64,000 bases of DNA from Limnephilus marmoratus (Eukaryota > Arthropoda > Insecta > Trichoptera > Limnephilidae), in NCBI GenBank assembly GCA_917880885.1, contig OU862910.1:53249285-53313284 (forward strand), given 5' to 3'. The notes beneath the pieces were generated by a model. That model did no database searches. It saw nothing but the letters and a program-made list of their open reading frames with translations, and was not told where the DNA came from. The position numbers and the translations under genes are program-made. The stretch's first letter is position 1. Each line of letters starts with the position of its first letter. This document shows, one piece after another, positions 1-10,859 of this stretch.

Positions 1-169
1 CTTTATGTGCAATAAAGGGTTATTGTATTTTATTGTATTGTATTAGTTTTTTATGGAATGGGGTGATGGCATACCTTTCGTAATGTAGTAAAAGAACAGA
101 TTAATTATAAATAAAATTACGTTTTGGTAGAAAAAATAAGTTTGGAAGTTAGAAGTTAGGGTAAAGTGC

Positions 170-330
170 AGTGGCGGACTAAGCCCGTTAAAAGCCCGGG
201 GCGGCAAAGTTGAATGAACCCCCCCCTTATTGAAATTGATGTAATTTTACAAGTTTTTATTCTTGTTTGGGGGGCCTCAAAATGCCTCCTTGTTTCCTTG
301 ATCAAATCGTAAACAAGGCTTTAAGGAAAA
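170..330 (+). repeat. dispersed repeat end, inverted partner at 10.9-11.0 kb
   Basis: This GC-containing repeat starts near GTGGCGGACTAAG and carries a C8 run and the block CCTTGTTTCCTTGATCAAAT. The reverse complement of 10897-10995 shares the same ordered words (GGCGGACTAA, a G/C homopolymer, CTTGATCAAATC, ACAAGG). The two copies are therefore inverted relative to each other. It is probably the end of a non-autonomous mobile element; the class is not known. Confidence 0.6.
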
Positions 331-589
331 TACAAAAAAAAATGTTATTCTAAATTCATTTTCTGAAAGATGCATTTGTTAATAATGGAAATTGAGGAAA
401 TTGGTAAAATTGATGGAGATACAGCATTTTATATGAAACCGTTTTAATTTATTATACTCAGCAAAACTTTGAAAGCGTTTTTCAACTTGGTTGACAACAT
501 AATAGAAAAACCATATATCTTAAACAGTTAGAAAATCCAGTCACTATGGCACCACTTCGGGATTTTCTTACGAAGGTCTATTTTGTTCT

Positions 590-1290
590 TATGAACATTG
601 GAGGACCCACCACTTACCCGCCCTGGTATAGGTAACAGATGGTTACCCCTTCAAGGCTCTTGCAAGGACTCTAATTTTTTTGGTAAAAACGACTCTATAT
701 TTGAAAATGAAACTAGACCTCCAATGTCCCTGCATACGTTGTTAGCAAGCAGTATGCAAGTGCTTAGCGGGAAATACAGATACAATATGTGTTAGTATGA
801 CAAAGTATAGACAAGACAATGGGACAGGTTGGTGAAAGTCCACGCGGTGGCAAGCGCTGGGTGATTGTATCCAGCGTATCCTACAAGCACCTGTTTGGGA
901 GGAAGACACAGTAGATAAGTAATAAGGGCATGGCAAATGGTTGGGAGTCCTCTCCAATCGATTGGCAGTCCCAGCAAGAATGCGCATGACGTTAGGTCTA
1001 GTCGTGAACCACACTCAGCTTCCGCGCCCCTTAGCCGGTTCCTCGGTGATGCCTCAAAGAAAAGTAAATGGGAGATTGGGGGGAAATACCCGACGACCCT
1101 AAGGAATTCAGCGTCGAGTAGCCGGAGGCAAGGCGAAGGAGAGCCGAGGTCGCCCCCCCAAACCCAAGGCCTGCATATGTTGCTGGGGGTGGCGCAATTA
1201 ATTTTAGAGGGCACCGTGCCATCGTCCAACGACTCCTGTTGATGCAAGGACGAGGTCTAGCGCACCCCCAGAAGGGGAAAAGAAACATAA
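590..1290. other. GC-rich unassigned block
   Basis: About 700 bases are clearly richer in G and C than the surroundings and are open for 100-150 codons in overlapping frames on both strands. I recognise no domain, motif or conserved protein in any frame. The long opposing open frames are what low stop density in GC-rich repeat DNA would give. It may be untranslated or degraded sequence of a mobile element adjoining the R1-clade copy. Confidence 0.35.
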
Positions 1291-1744
1291 CAAAATAAAT
1301 AGATGCAGTTCAGTTCAGCCTTCTGAGCGAAGCAAATTAGCATTGAGACTAAAAAGAAAAAGAGAACAAAGAAACCAAAACAAAATAAAAATAAACAAAG
1401 TCGAGTATGTGAGTTAAATCAATAGTGTTTCTTTGAATATGAAGCTGGAAAAAAAAGAAAATTACACAAAAATGATGAAAAATTATAAAAATAATAAACA
1501 GAGGTATCTCGATTAAACACCGTCTAGCATAGCTTAGTTAAATCTAAAAGAAAACCATGTGAAAAGAAATAAAATAAGCAAAAAAAAAATAGATAAGTCA
1601 CACAAAAATAAAAGAAATAGGAACAAAATGTATATAATAGAATAAGATAAAGGTACCTAGGATAGAGATGATATAACAAAAAAAAATGCAGATATAAAGC
1701 ATAAAACATAAAATTCTAGCAGTAGATGTAATAAAGTAAAGAGA
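1291..1744. other. A-rich noncoding stretch
   Basis: A very A-rich top strand with no credible gene. It lies directly beyond the stop codon of the minus-strand R1-type ORF2 and may include that element's 3' untranslated region, but no poly(A) tail (poly-T on this strand) or target duplication marks the end. Confidence 0.35.
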
Positions 1745-1795
1745 ATGTCCGTGGATTCAGGAGCAGATACACCTAGCATCTACATGATTTTACAG

Positions 1796-4733
1796 CTAGT
1801 CAGCGACTCTAAGATCAGGCCATCTCTCAACCCAGACTTTCGTAAATTTCCTCAAACACTCAAAGTTCACCTTATTCGAAACGAGATCCGCGTTCCAAGC
1901 TGGTCTCGTAGTAACTTGCAAGCCATCGAGCATTTCCTCTCGGGCATCCGTCAAAATCTCGCAGTGCCACAGAATGTGCTCGGCTGTTTGATCAGTATTA
2001 CCGCAAGCGCAGTTAGAATGGGGTGATAGAGAGAGACTATGAAGTCTCCCTCTGAACTCCCCATGACCGGACAGAAGTTGGGTCACATGATGATCCCTAG
2101 TGATGTACGCCCCTTCCATTCTGAGTTTAACTGACGGGAAGAAGGAGAAAGTCCACCTACCCGTATTTGACCTATCCCAACGTTCCTGCCATTCTCTCAA
2201 AGTTCTTTCTCGCATCTCTCTAAGAAGTCCTGTGAGGGAAACCGCTCCACCTGGTATTAGCTCAATACCATGATGGGTGGCAGTTCTTCCTCTTGTTAGA
2301 AGCTTCTTTGTTAACACCTCCCTAATTTCAAGATCGATAGGCAAAACGCCGGCCAAAACTGGCAAAGCGTCCGAAGCGACTGTTCTGTACGCACCCGAAA
2401 GCGCCAGCAAGGGGACTCGCTGGCCTCTCTTGAGCGCCGAGAGTACGAGTGAATTCTCCAGGCGGTGCTCCCACACAGAGGCCGCATACGAGACTTGCGC
2501 CACGTAAGCTCCCCTGTATAGGAGACGGAGCGCTGGAGAGCGCAGTCCCCACTCGGCAGTAGAGATTCTTCTCAATTTCAAAAAGAGGGCCTGGGCCTTA
2601 CTTGATACGCTTTTAACATGGGTCAAGAATGAGGACGTTCGATCCAAAGTGACGCCTAGGTATTTAGTGTTCTCAACGAATCGGATGTTGGTATCTCCCA
2701 TTTTGATGGTGGGATTTCTACTTCTATTGAGGTTACCCTTCATCAGGAGTCCCATGGTCTTGTGGGGAGCGAAGGTCAGCCGATTTCTCTTTCCCCATTC
2801 TAAAGTCACACTTAAAACCTCTTCAGCTTTACTCTCAACTTCCTTTCTGCTGTTCCCCGAGACCAGATACAATTTGTCATCAGCGTAATCCACCGAGATA
2901 CATCCTTCAGGCAAGGGCAGCCTGGAGGAATCGTCAAACAAAATGTTCCAAAACTCAGGTCCAAGGATTGAACCCTGAGGACAACCCATGTTAACCATTC
3001 GTTCAATCAGGTAGTCTCCAAAAGAAAGGATGACCGTTCTGTCGCAGAGGTAATCAGCGCAAATCTTGAACAGATTTTGTGGACATTTCCTATTTTTGAG
3101 CTTGACAAGTATCATCGGCCACCACGCATGATCGAAGGCACCAGTGATATCGAGGAAGATTCCTATTACGTACCTCTTTTGGCAAGCCTTCACCCAGTCA
3201 AGCGCATACGTGATGGCGTGCTCAGTGGACATACCGGGGACAAAACCAAACTGCCGCTCGCAGGGTGGGGATAAGGTTTGACGTAAACGCTGCCTAATCA
3301 GTTTCTCCAAGATCTTCCCCAGGACAGGTAACAGGGTGATTGGACGGTACGCTTTCACGTCCGACCTTGGTTTATCGTTCCCCTTCGGTATAATCCTAAG
3401 CACGCCCCTCTTCCATTCAGAAGGGAAAGTTCCTCTTCTCATGCATGTATCCATCACCTGGAAGAGCTCCTCCTTGGCGTGGATCCATACTTGCTTCGCT
3501 ATTATTCCATTGAGCCTATCATGCCCTGGTGCCTTCTTAAGACCCAAACCCTTGATTATTAGCTCGATTTCCATTTTAGTTACTGGTGTCATCCTAACCT
3601 CCTGGGCGAGGTTTCTCGTTGGGAGCCGTGACAGATTTCTAATCTGCTTGTGGTGGTCGCTTTCCCCAATTACTGAATCTACAGGAACTAACTTGCCCAG
3701 AAGTGTATTGAGAGTGGATGCCACGTCCACACTTTCAACGTTCATTCCGTCCTTTTCGGTTATTACGCTAGTCAAATACCGGTCAGAGCCTTTTCCCGTT
3801 TTATCAATGGCGCTGTGGATATCCCACGGGTTGGCGTTGCCCACTTCTTGTACCCAATTATGCCATGCAGCTCGTTTCGCTGAGAGGACGGCCTGTTTGA
3901 AGGCTTTACGGGAGCCACTGAGTCGTGACTGAAGGGCGTGTGTCTCCTCCTGCGTACACTCGCCGCGTCTGGACACGCTCAGGGCTCGATAGGCTCTCTT
4001 ATAGGCCCCTTTCAGCGAAGTCAGCTCACTCGACCACCACGGCGTCCTGATAACCGTCTTTGGGTTTGATCTTCCCAAAGACCGCTCGGCAGCTGACACC
4101 ACGGCTGCATTAAAAAAATTCCCCAAATTATCTGGATCTCTAGCTGCTACGTCGTGAAATCCCCTTAAAGTATCACGTAGAGCATCCCCAAAGTTATCCC
4201 AATTCGCCCGGGAGGTTTTGAAGTTCCAGGAGGATCTTGGAGCTTCCGTCTTTTTGACACCTACCGTAAAAGTTATTAGCCTGTGATCAGAGGCAATTGC
4301 GCTTTCATGAACTGTCCACTTTGATATCTTGGTCGCAACAGATCCAGAGCAAAGAGTTAAATCAATGTTGCTCTCACCAGAAGTGTTCGAGAAAGTGGTA
4401 TAGATACTTTGTTCATTTATTATTGATAGACCTTGCGCCGCAATGAGGTCTTCGACGGCGTCTGAGCGCTCCGTCCTATAATTACAAGAATCGAACCACA
4501 GTGGTGAGCGAGCGTTAAAGTCTCCTCCGATAACTATGTTACGTCCTTTAAGCGCGTTTAGGGCGCGCGTCAGACTCAAGATATGTGGTCCTACTGGATT
4601 ACAATATTTAAAGTAAACTGAGATCAAAACGATCTCAGTTGTCCCAAATTTAATTGATACACAGGTTTGGTATTCGTTCGACAATCCCGCTAGAAGGAGG
4701 GGGCTGATCAATAGTGCGGAACGAAATATTTTT
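1796..4733 (-). pseudogene. R1-like ORF2, main part (endonuclease C-half, reverse transcriptase, zinc finger)
   Basis: An open frame runs from just after the insertion point to the stop at 1796. The longest ATG-started reading is 971 residues from 4711, but that ATG is an accident of the insertion; the true N-terminus is at 7300. Residues ~1-150 are the rest of an EEP endonuclease, with GGDFNARSPLW and the SDHRL histidine motif. The reverse transcriptase follows at ~360-700, with FLDITGAFD, GCPQGSILGP and the catalytic DYADD near 609. The tail carries a CxC-type finger ending HILWHC at ~900. The frame is otherwise unbroken, so the copy was probably young when the DNA transposon disrupted it. 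Joining across the insertion needs a small frame correction in an A-run. Confidence 0.85.
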
Positions 4734-5148
4734 TTTTCTAATTTTTATTTGGAATAGTTGTATTAAGTTGCCAATTGCCATCAATTACCTCAATTAAAAA
4801 TATAAAAAATATCAGACAATGGTAAAAGCCCCCGCCAAGACATTGAACACTTACATAAACGACAGTTTTGGGGCTATTTGCGCGGCCTACAAAACAGTAC
4901 AGAATTTATTAAAATAGGTTTATTTTATTTAATGACGTATTTAAATATAGTTAACTAGCTGTTGCAATCAAATATTTCATTATTGGCGCTGTGATAAAGG
5001 ATTAAAGTGCGGGACGAAGCGGGGGGCGGCACGTGACAATCTACGAAATGCAGTGTTTTGTTTAAAGGATAATTGTCTCAAAGTGAAGGGTCGCGCGTCA
5101 ATTATATTCACGAGTACTTGTTGATAAACGTTTTTTAAGTGATTTAAC

Positions 5149-5430
5149 ATGACTTCTACAAGACAAACGTTAAAATGTCCGATATTTGGTGAAAGTGCAG
5201 ATTTGAAAGAGAATATCCTACCTACCTATGAAAATGTGATGGAATTCTGTGAATGGGTTCGACAAGACTTAAAAGTAAGGAATAACACATCTAAAGAACC
5301 TACGTTTTTGGAAATTGCCGAAATAATTGGAACAAAAATTGAAGAATTGTGGATAAAATCTTCTATTTCAATTGTCACACACAAACGAGTCTTACAGTTA
5401 CTAAAAAGGTATCACTCGAAAGTGTTATGA
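5149..5430 (+). CDS. N-terminal piece of orphan transposon-borne gene (93 aa)
   Basis: A 93-residue open frame starts at an ATG in a favourable context (acATGa) ~415 bp inside the transposon. It reads as a small helical domain: FGESADLKENILPTYENV at the start, a WVRQDLK segment, then EPTFLEIAEIIGTKIEELW and a basic tail with RVLQLLKRYH. I recognise this as the N-terminal part of a large uncharacterised protein family present in many copies in invertebrate genomes; its activity is unknown. The stop at 5430 is probably a mutation, since family-like sequence resumes downstream in other frames. It could be expressed as a short peptide, but nothing here requires that. Confidence 0.5.
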   Translation: MTSTRQTLKCPIFGESADLKENILPTYENVMEFCEWVRQDLKVRNNTSKEPTFLEIAEIIGTKIEELWIKSSISIVTHKRVLQLLKRYHSKVL

Positions 5431-5544
5431 ATTTGTAAGCTGTATTTGTTTGAGGAAAAAAGTGCCAAAAGAGGAACAAATGTTTTTAGAAGACCAACGC
5501 ACTAACAGGCTAAAACTGTTTTAAAAGGATCAAAGAGGTTTAGA

Positions 5545-6745
5545 ATGATTGTACAAGAGGAACATATTTCGATTATAAAAGAACCAGGTTCTATTTATAT
5601 TGGGTATGTGGTTCCAACATCGGGGAGTGCAAGAAATATTGAAAGAGCTTTCAACAGCTCTTTAACGACTGAAATGATATCACTAGAGGGTTTAATGGTT
5701 TTGGCTGTGATGGAACAAACCCAAATGCAGGGAAAGTGAGATACGTGATTCGTCTTTTGGAAAACAGACTATCTCGACCATTGCAATGGATAGTGTGTCT
5801 CTTACACGCCAATGTGTTACCATTGAGGCATTTGTTTACTTATTTGGATAGCCGTACTGCAGGACCTAAATCGTTTGCAGGTCAAATTGGTAAAGCATTA
5901 GAGATATGCGAGACGATGCCATTGGACAACTTTGAGAAGATAGAAGGTGAACTACCTCCACAAATATCCACAGATCTCAGTACAGACCAGAAATATTTAC
6001 AAGAAATTACTACTGCTGTCATAAACGGATCCTGCTCTCCTGATTTATTACAGAGAAGCCCAGGTAAGCTATCCCACGCCCGCTGGTTGACGAGAGCTAA
6101 TCGTAAACTACGTTTGAATATTTCTACGGAAAATCTACAACAAAATCTTGTGACTTTAGCAAATCATACGCTCCTGACTGGTTTGCTATCAAAACACATT
6201 CATCCTGCAAAGATGGTTCAAATCATTTATGAAAGCTCATTAACAGCACTCGATATTTGTCCAACTAGTTGTTAGCGATAGTGGACCCTGTTATAATTCG
6301 AAACACTTACTTTGCTCATCCAGAAAACTTGTTGTTGAGTATGATTCACGTAAGCACATTAGAGAACTCGCTGCAAGACGCATTTTAAAGGCTCGTCAAA
6401 TTAATAAAAAATCTGTTTGGCGCATGTTTGAGGTGCCAAAAGTGGACTTAAATGCACGTTCTTACGTAGACATGATTGACTGGTAACAAAATATATACAA
6501 ACCCTTAATACTGATGAATATTTCCGATAAGCAGTTACAAGATCTTATAGAAAATGGAGAAGATACAGTGTTGGAGTTTATGAGACTGCCTTGCCATACC
6601 CAGGCTGTGGAAAGATTTGTAAAAGTTGTGACAAAAGCAGCACTAAGTGTATGCGACTAAACAAGACAAGAGGGATTCATAAAATCTAAATTAACATCTC
6701 GAAAGCTCGTACCAAGGTTTGAGACGAAAATGGATTTTTGTCATA
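5545..6745 (+). pseudogene. broken body of orphan multicopy gene in TIR transposon
   Basis: The remainder of the same gene is scattered over several frames with stops and shifts. Recognisable blocks in order are: ISLEGLMVLA-like text to 5730; a 179-residue open stretch 5736-6275 with LHANVLPLRHLF, GPKSFAGQIGKALE, DLSTDQKYL and SPGKLSHARWLTRANRK; VPKVDLNARSYVDMIDW near 6435-6485; and LPCHTQAVERFVKVVT near 6585-6640. These blocks, especially the ‘SHARWLT’ and ‘CHTQAVER’ segments, recur together in an uncharacterised invertebrate family. I see no recognisable DDE catalytic triad, so calling it a transposase would be inference from its position between inverted repeats. Confidence 0.6.
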
Positions 6746-7044
6746 AAAAATTATGTTATTCATACCTACATAACTTTCTGAACTTGTGTGTACTTTTGAA
6801 ATAAATGATTTTATTGGTTAAAATCTACTTTTATTTTATCATTTAATTCATAAAATATTATATTTACTTATTATTTTGTTTATAGTGTGGATAATACAAA
6901 ACGTCTATAAAAACTTAAAAAATTAAATTTCAAGCCTATGGCGGGGGCTCAAGCTGTCGAGCTAGAACTTCCAAATTGAGGAGTGTTATTAACAATTATA
7001 TAAAGCAACTTTTATCTGGTATTCCAATTCGAAATTCGAAAAAA

Positions 7045-7300
7045 AAATATTTTTCATACAAAAGTGTTCCACCCTACTGATCAATGAAGTATTGACCAGA
7101 ACACCCGCCCCCGGCGAGGTGCCGATTTCGAGTACCGCACCCGGAAAGTTAACTGGTGTCTTACCTAGCCTAGTGTATTGCTCCTGAATTAGCAAGATGT
7201 CAATTTTCAGGTCAGACATGACCCGCAGCGCCTCGATCGTGGCCGCCCGTGACCTCTGCAGGTTGATCTGCCCTATGGTGAGAAATTTATTAATATCCAT
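7045..7300 (-). pseudogene. R1-like ORF2, N-terminal endonuclease part
   Basis: ORF2 starts at the ATG at 7300, which overlaps the end of ORF1 by 11 bases. The first ~85 residues are the beginning of an EEP endonuclease: IGQINLQRSRAAT carries the first catalytic asparagine and DILLIQEQY the catalytic glutamate. The frame then enters the inserted DNA transposon at ~7045 and soon stops. It continues in sequence logic at 4733 and below. Separated from its catalytic aspartate/histidine half, this piece cannot make an active enzyme. Confidence 0.8.
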
Positions 7301-8837
7301 AATCAGTCATTCGGACCTGATTTTCTATGGCTGCTATCTGGGCTGGGCACGACCTGTCACCCGTGGAGTGGTCAGCCGGTTTCTTGAACCTGGTGCACGT
7401 AGCACAGACAGCAGCCTGTGTTTTCTTGGGGCAATCTTGGTAATCGTGGCCGGCTGCGGCACAGTGTCGGCAGGTTATGACTTCCTGGGTACAGGCTTTT
7501 GATATATGGCCATATTGATGGCATTTAAAGCAGCGCGTAGCCCCGAGGTAATCGCGAGCTCTACACGCAATCCATCCAAGAAAACACAGACCGCTGTCAA
7601 TGAGAATCTTTCTGGCCTCCGGATGGCAGGTAATAACCATATTCATGGTGCCGCTATCTCTTTTTCCAAACAAAGAGACTCTTCTCATCGTACGGAGGTG
7701 GTCTTCTTTTGTGAGATTACACTTACCTAATATGTTGTTATCATATATCTCACTGAAGAGGGGTATGTCGGACTCTGGTTCTCCCTTGGGTACATCATAG
7801 ATTACTATCTTTGGTAACCTACCTTGAGGAGCGACCATTTTTATACCTTTAGCCGTTAATTTATCTGCTACTTTTTTGATATTGGACAGGCCGTTGGGTG
7901 AGGTGGTCTGCAAGGCAATACCTGCGCCTCTAATTTTGCGGGTTTTCACCACTTGAAAACCGTCCTTCTTGGGGTCTAGAATCGAGGTCAGGTTTTTTTG
8001 CAGCTCTTCAGATGTCTTTCCCTCGGGTTGGGTTGGGTAAAAGAGCAAGGTCGGTTGAAGTGCTGGTAATGGACGTTCGTAACCATTCATAGTAATGGTT
8101 TTGGAGGCAGGAGTCCCCGAGGCAACGCCAGCATAGGATTTTCTTGCAATAGGAATCTGTTCAGAGGGCTTCGTTGGTTCCAGATTATTTAGCATAATTA
8201 TTTTATCCAATTTCGTCGTTATGCTCTTTTGTGAAGCTAAGACCGCAGACAGTGTTTGCGCTCTCGAAGTCGCCGCTGCGTGAGAAATTGCAAAGTTTAG
8301 CAAACTTTTTTTAATTTCATCTAAAGATCTCGTAACTGTGGCTCTGGCCTCTTTATTTAATTTATTTTTTCCATCAGAGATAGTCTGCGAAATAATCATC
8401 ATCTGATCCCATATTGGGTTTAAAGTTTCAGCGTTGACCTCTGTTAGATCATTTTCTTCCGTAAGTAAGGAGTCCCCCTCTCTAACACGTTTCCTATTTG
8501 CCTGGTTGGGTGAGGGTAGAAGAGGTTTTTCTGGGATAACAGGTGATTCCTTACGGGTTTGAGTCTCAGTAGTGGGGTCATTTGTAGAGTGAGACTCACT
8601 CAGACGCTCACCGTGGATGCTAGTGAACGGGGATTCTGATGCGCGTCCACTCATACCTGTTAGGGTTGGGTCTCGCACACCAAGTGATTTCTCAAAGGCC
8701 CTTGTTCTTGGAGAGACGTCCCGTGCCGAGCGAAGAGCTCTCCTCAGTTCGAGATTTTCCTTTGCCATAAGTTTAAATTTAGTATTAACATCACCTGGAT
8801 ATTGTTCATCTTGGTCATCCGAATCGGAAGACGCCAT
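7290..8837 (-). CDS. R1-like ORF1, Gag-like zinc-knuckle protein (515 aa)
   Basis: ORF1 of the interrupted non-LTR element is intact from ATG 8837 to TAA 7290. The first ~250 residues are acidic then low-complexity and Ser/Thr/Pro-rich, with coiled-coil-like leucine spacing around LMAKENLELRRALRSA. A globular RNA-binding-type region follows at ~280-430. The C-terminus has three zinc knuckles: C-x2-C-x4-H-x4-C at 436-449 and 456-469, and a variant C-x2-C-x8-H-x6-C at 478-497. This is the usual ORF1 design of the R1/I/Jockey groups, which bind the element RNA to form the retrotransposition particle. Completeness here suggests the element was functional shortly before ORF2 was split. Confidence 0.85.
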   Translation of the reverse strand: MASSDSDDQDEQYPGDVNTKFKLMAKENLELRRALRSARDVSPRTRAFEKSLGVRDPTLTGMSGRASESPFTSIHGERLSESHSTNDPTTETQTRKESPVIPEKPLLPSPNQANRKRVREGDSLLTEENDLTEVNAETLNPIWDQMMIISQTISDGKNKLNKEARATVTRSLDEIKKSLLNFAISHAAATSRAQTLSAVLASQKSITTKLDKIIMLNNLEPTKPSEQIPIARKSYAGVASGTPASKTITMNGYERPLPALQPTLLFYPTQPEGKTSEELQKNLTSILDPKKDGFQVVKTRKIRGAGIALQTTSPNGLSNIKKVADKLTAKGIKMVAPQGRLPKIVIYDVPKGEPESDIPLFSEIYDNNILGKCNLTKEDHLRTMRRVSLFGKRDSGTMNMVITCHPEARKILIDSGLCFLGWIACRARDYLGATRCFKCHQYGHISKACTQEVITCRHCAAAGHDYQDCPKKTQAAVCATCTRFKKPADHSTGDRSCPAQIAAIENQVRMTDYGY

Positions 8838-8940
8838 TTTTTATCGCACTGTTACGGTAAAACCGTCCACAATTAAAATAAAAATCTACTTAGAAATCAA
8901 GACACTAAAATATTGAAAAAAAAAACAAAAAAAGAAGAAG

Positions 8941-10519
8941 AAGATGACTTTATATGTCATCGGGAAACGCCCCTTAACCTATGTATACACTTAGTATAAA
9001 AAAAAACCGTTTAAATCAGTCAATTATCTGTTATTGTTAAAGTTGATGAAAAGTCACTTGACGAACTGACGTGTGATGAGATGGTTATTTCAAAAAAATA
9101 CACTACCGCCAGATTTAAAACTAAATGTTTAATAACTTTGTTATTTTGCCACCGAATTTAATGGGATTTTCACTATTCGGTAGGGAATTATAAACTACGA
9201 ATGGATGTTGTTGGTTATACGGGAACTTTAACACGCTAATTGTTTAGTTTCACACTTTAAAATAATAATGTATGTCGCAAGGTTTGGCCTTTGGGCCAAA
9301 ACCGGCTTTTGTTTTTAAATCACAAATAAACTTTGTTATGAACTTATGGCACTGTATAACATTTTTTGACGATAAATAAACCTAAATATATACCTAAAAT
9401 CTTTATAAATATTGTGAACATAAACTTTACACCTTTGAGGTAAACCTCAGGTAAACGTCACTGCCGCACTTATAATTTAGAATTATTAGTTATTATTGGA
9501 TATCAAACACTAAAAATACACTAATGTGAAGGGAATAACACCCTACACACGTATGCGCAAAAAAATTTGCCTTTCTTTTAACTTTTACCAGATTTTAATA
9601 AATTTAAACGGGACAAGTTATGAAAGCATCCGTACTAACAGAAGTTAGAACTGAACTTATGAACAATGAAAAATCTCCATAAAAAATCGAAAATAAAATT
9701 CGCCGGTCGGTCATTATTTAAATTTTTTTTAGATATCAAAATTCCCCTATGCCATAGACAGAAGATTTTCGAACAGATTAAGACTTGGTGCATGCAAATC
9801 GAATGTACCTATAGTTTTGTTAGTATGTTGTAAACCAGGTTGAAAAACGTGTTAAAAAGTATCGAGAAAAACGCATTCAAAGTTTTGTTTAAGGATAATT
9901 CAACATACAAACTGTTTCACATAAAATGCTGACTCTCCGTCAATTTTTCGAATTTCTTTAAAAAATTTGGTTAGGGCATTTTTAACCTTTCAGAAAATGA
10001 AATAAATAAAAAAAATTACAAAATAAGTTTTTACGGTGCATTAAGAGGTGGTAAGGTTTTAAAGGCGAAATAAAGGTATAGTGTCATGATTTTTTTTGAG
10101 ATATGAATAAAGTTGGTTTTATTTATTTCATACACACTTTATAGTATAATATCTGAAATATCTTTGAAAAAAAAATTAATTAAAAATATCAATAAATAAG
10201 TCCGTGAGAGCGAATCTCCGGAGGCACCTCGAAAAAAAGTTGATTATTTGAAATAAAAAAAATCTAAATGCGTTTAAAGAGTTTTTTTTCCTTTTTCTAT
10301 TTTTGGCAGCATTTTAATGCGAAAAACGCGATTTTTACTAAAAAATTTCGGTGAAAACTTCCTCTGACTCTGACCTGTTGATTTATGTATAGAAATAGAG
10401 TACAAAATTTCAAAAGCATCGGTCAAGTGAAGTCAAGATTTTGAATTATGATGTTCACGAACTTCAGAAATGTTGTTGGCAATTTTTTTTAACTCAAAAT
10501 ATACTTGAATCGAGCATGA
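8941..10519. other. AT-rich stretch without recognised genes
   Basis: No open frame of interest and no recognised element. Long A and T runs are frequent, and a purine run (AAGAAGAAGAAG) near 8935 may mark the 5' edge of the R1-like element. Confidence 0.4.
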
Positions 10520-10528
10520 GGGCCGGTC

Positions 10529-10762
10529 GCGTTTTTCCAAAACCTATACCGGTTCAGTCGCTTTACATTTTCAATATCAAAATGTAAATATTTAAAAATA
10601 AAATTATTAATTTCTAATATACACATTGGAAAGATTATTTTATCTAGATTTTAGAATAATTTATGTTTTTGCAATGTGATAAAAAATAACCAATATAGAG
10701 GTATATTTAAAATATAAATTGTCGTTACCGCGACTGAATCGGTATAGGTTTTGGAAATACGC
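10529..10762 (+). mobile_element. 234-bp MITE, copy A, 9-bp target duplication
   Basis: A short non-autonomous element with ~32-bp terminal inverted repeats. It opens GCGTTTTTCCAAAACCTATA and closes with the near-complement ending GGTTTTGGAAATACGC. It is flanked by the exact 9-bp direct repeat GGGCCGGTC (10520-10528 and 10763-10771). The interior is AT-rich and noncoding. Copy B at 53598-53829 has the same ends, the reversed interior and its own 9-bp duplication. A 9-bp duplication is typical of Mutator-like transposons, so mobilisation by such a transposase is the natural inference. Confidence 0.85.
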
Positions 10763-10859
10763 GGGCCGGTCGCTTGAAACGCTGTACCTTCTTTAGTTTT
10801 GCTCCGATTTACTTGAAATTTTGATATAATACTCAATATACTGACATGTTTTACATTCA

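Larger units (their letters stand above)
4734..7044 (+). mobile_element. decayed TIR DNA transposon inside ORF2
   Basis: This 2.3-kb insertion is flanked by the direct repeat AAATATTTTT (4724-4733 and 7045-7054), a probable target-site duplication. The two ends are imperfect inverted repeats. Left CTAATTTTTATTTGGAATAG (4738-4757) matches the reverse complement of the right end, CGAATTTCGAATTGGAATAC, at 15 of 20 positions. Further in, both ends share AAGTTGC, CCTCAATT and AGCCCCCGCCA in the same order, so the terminal repeats extend ~110 bp. The interior carries a broken gene (5149 to ~6750). The superfamily is not assigned: an AT-rich repeat of ~8-10 bp would fit several, and the low-complexity target makes its length uncertain. 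Confidence 0.7.
1745..8940 (-). mobile_element. R1-clade-like non-LTR retrotransposon, interrupted
   Basis: This two-ORF non-LTR retrotransposon lies on the minus strand. It has a Gag-like ORF1 with three zinc knuckles, then an ORF2 with an apurinic-type (EEP) endonuclease, reverse transcriptase and a C-terminal CCHC finger. The order and the distal zinc finger fit the R1 group. ORF1 and ORF2 overlap by 11 bases (7290-7300). A DNA transposon at 4734-7044 splits ORF2. Both outer ends are approximate: I found no target duplication, tail or characteristic target such as rDNA or telomeric repeats. Confidence 0.75.

Noticed and set aside
792..1247. 151-codon minus-strand ORF and its overlapping partners at 742-1288
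   Set aside because: Three overlapping frames on both strands are open at once in a GC-rich block, and none has domain features.
1291..1744. Telomeric or rDNA target next to the R1-like 3' end
   Set aside because: No TTAGG-type repeats or ribosomal RNA sequence are visible, so site-specific insertion could not be supported.
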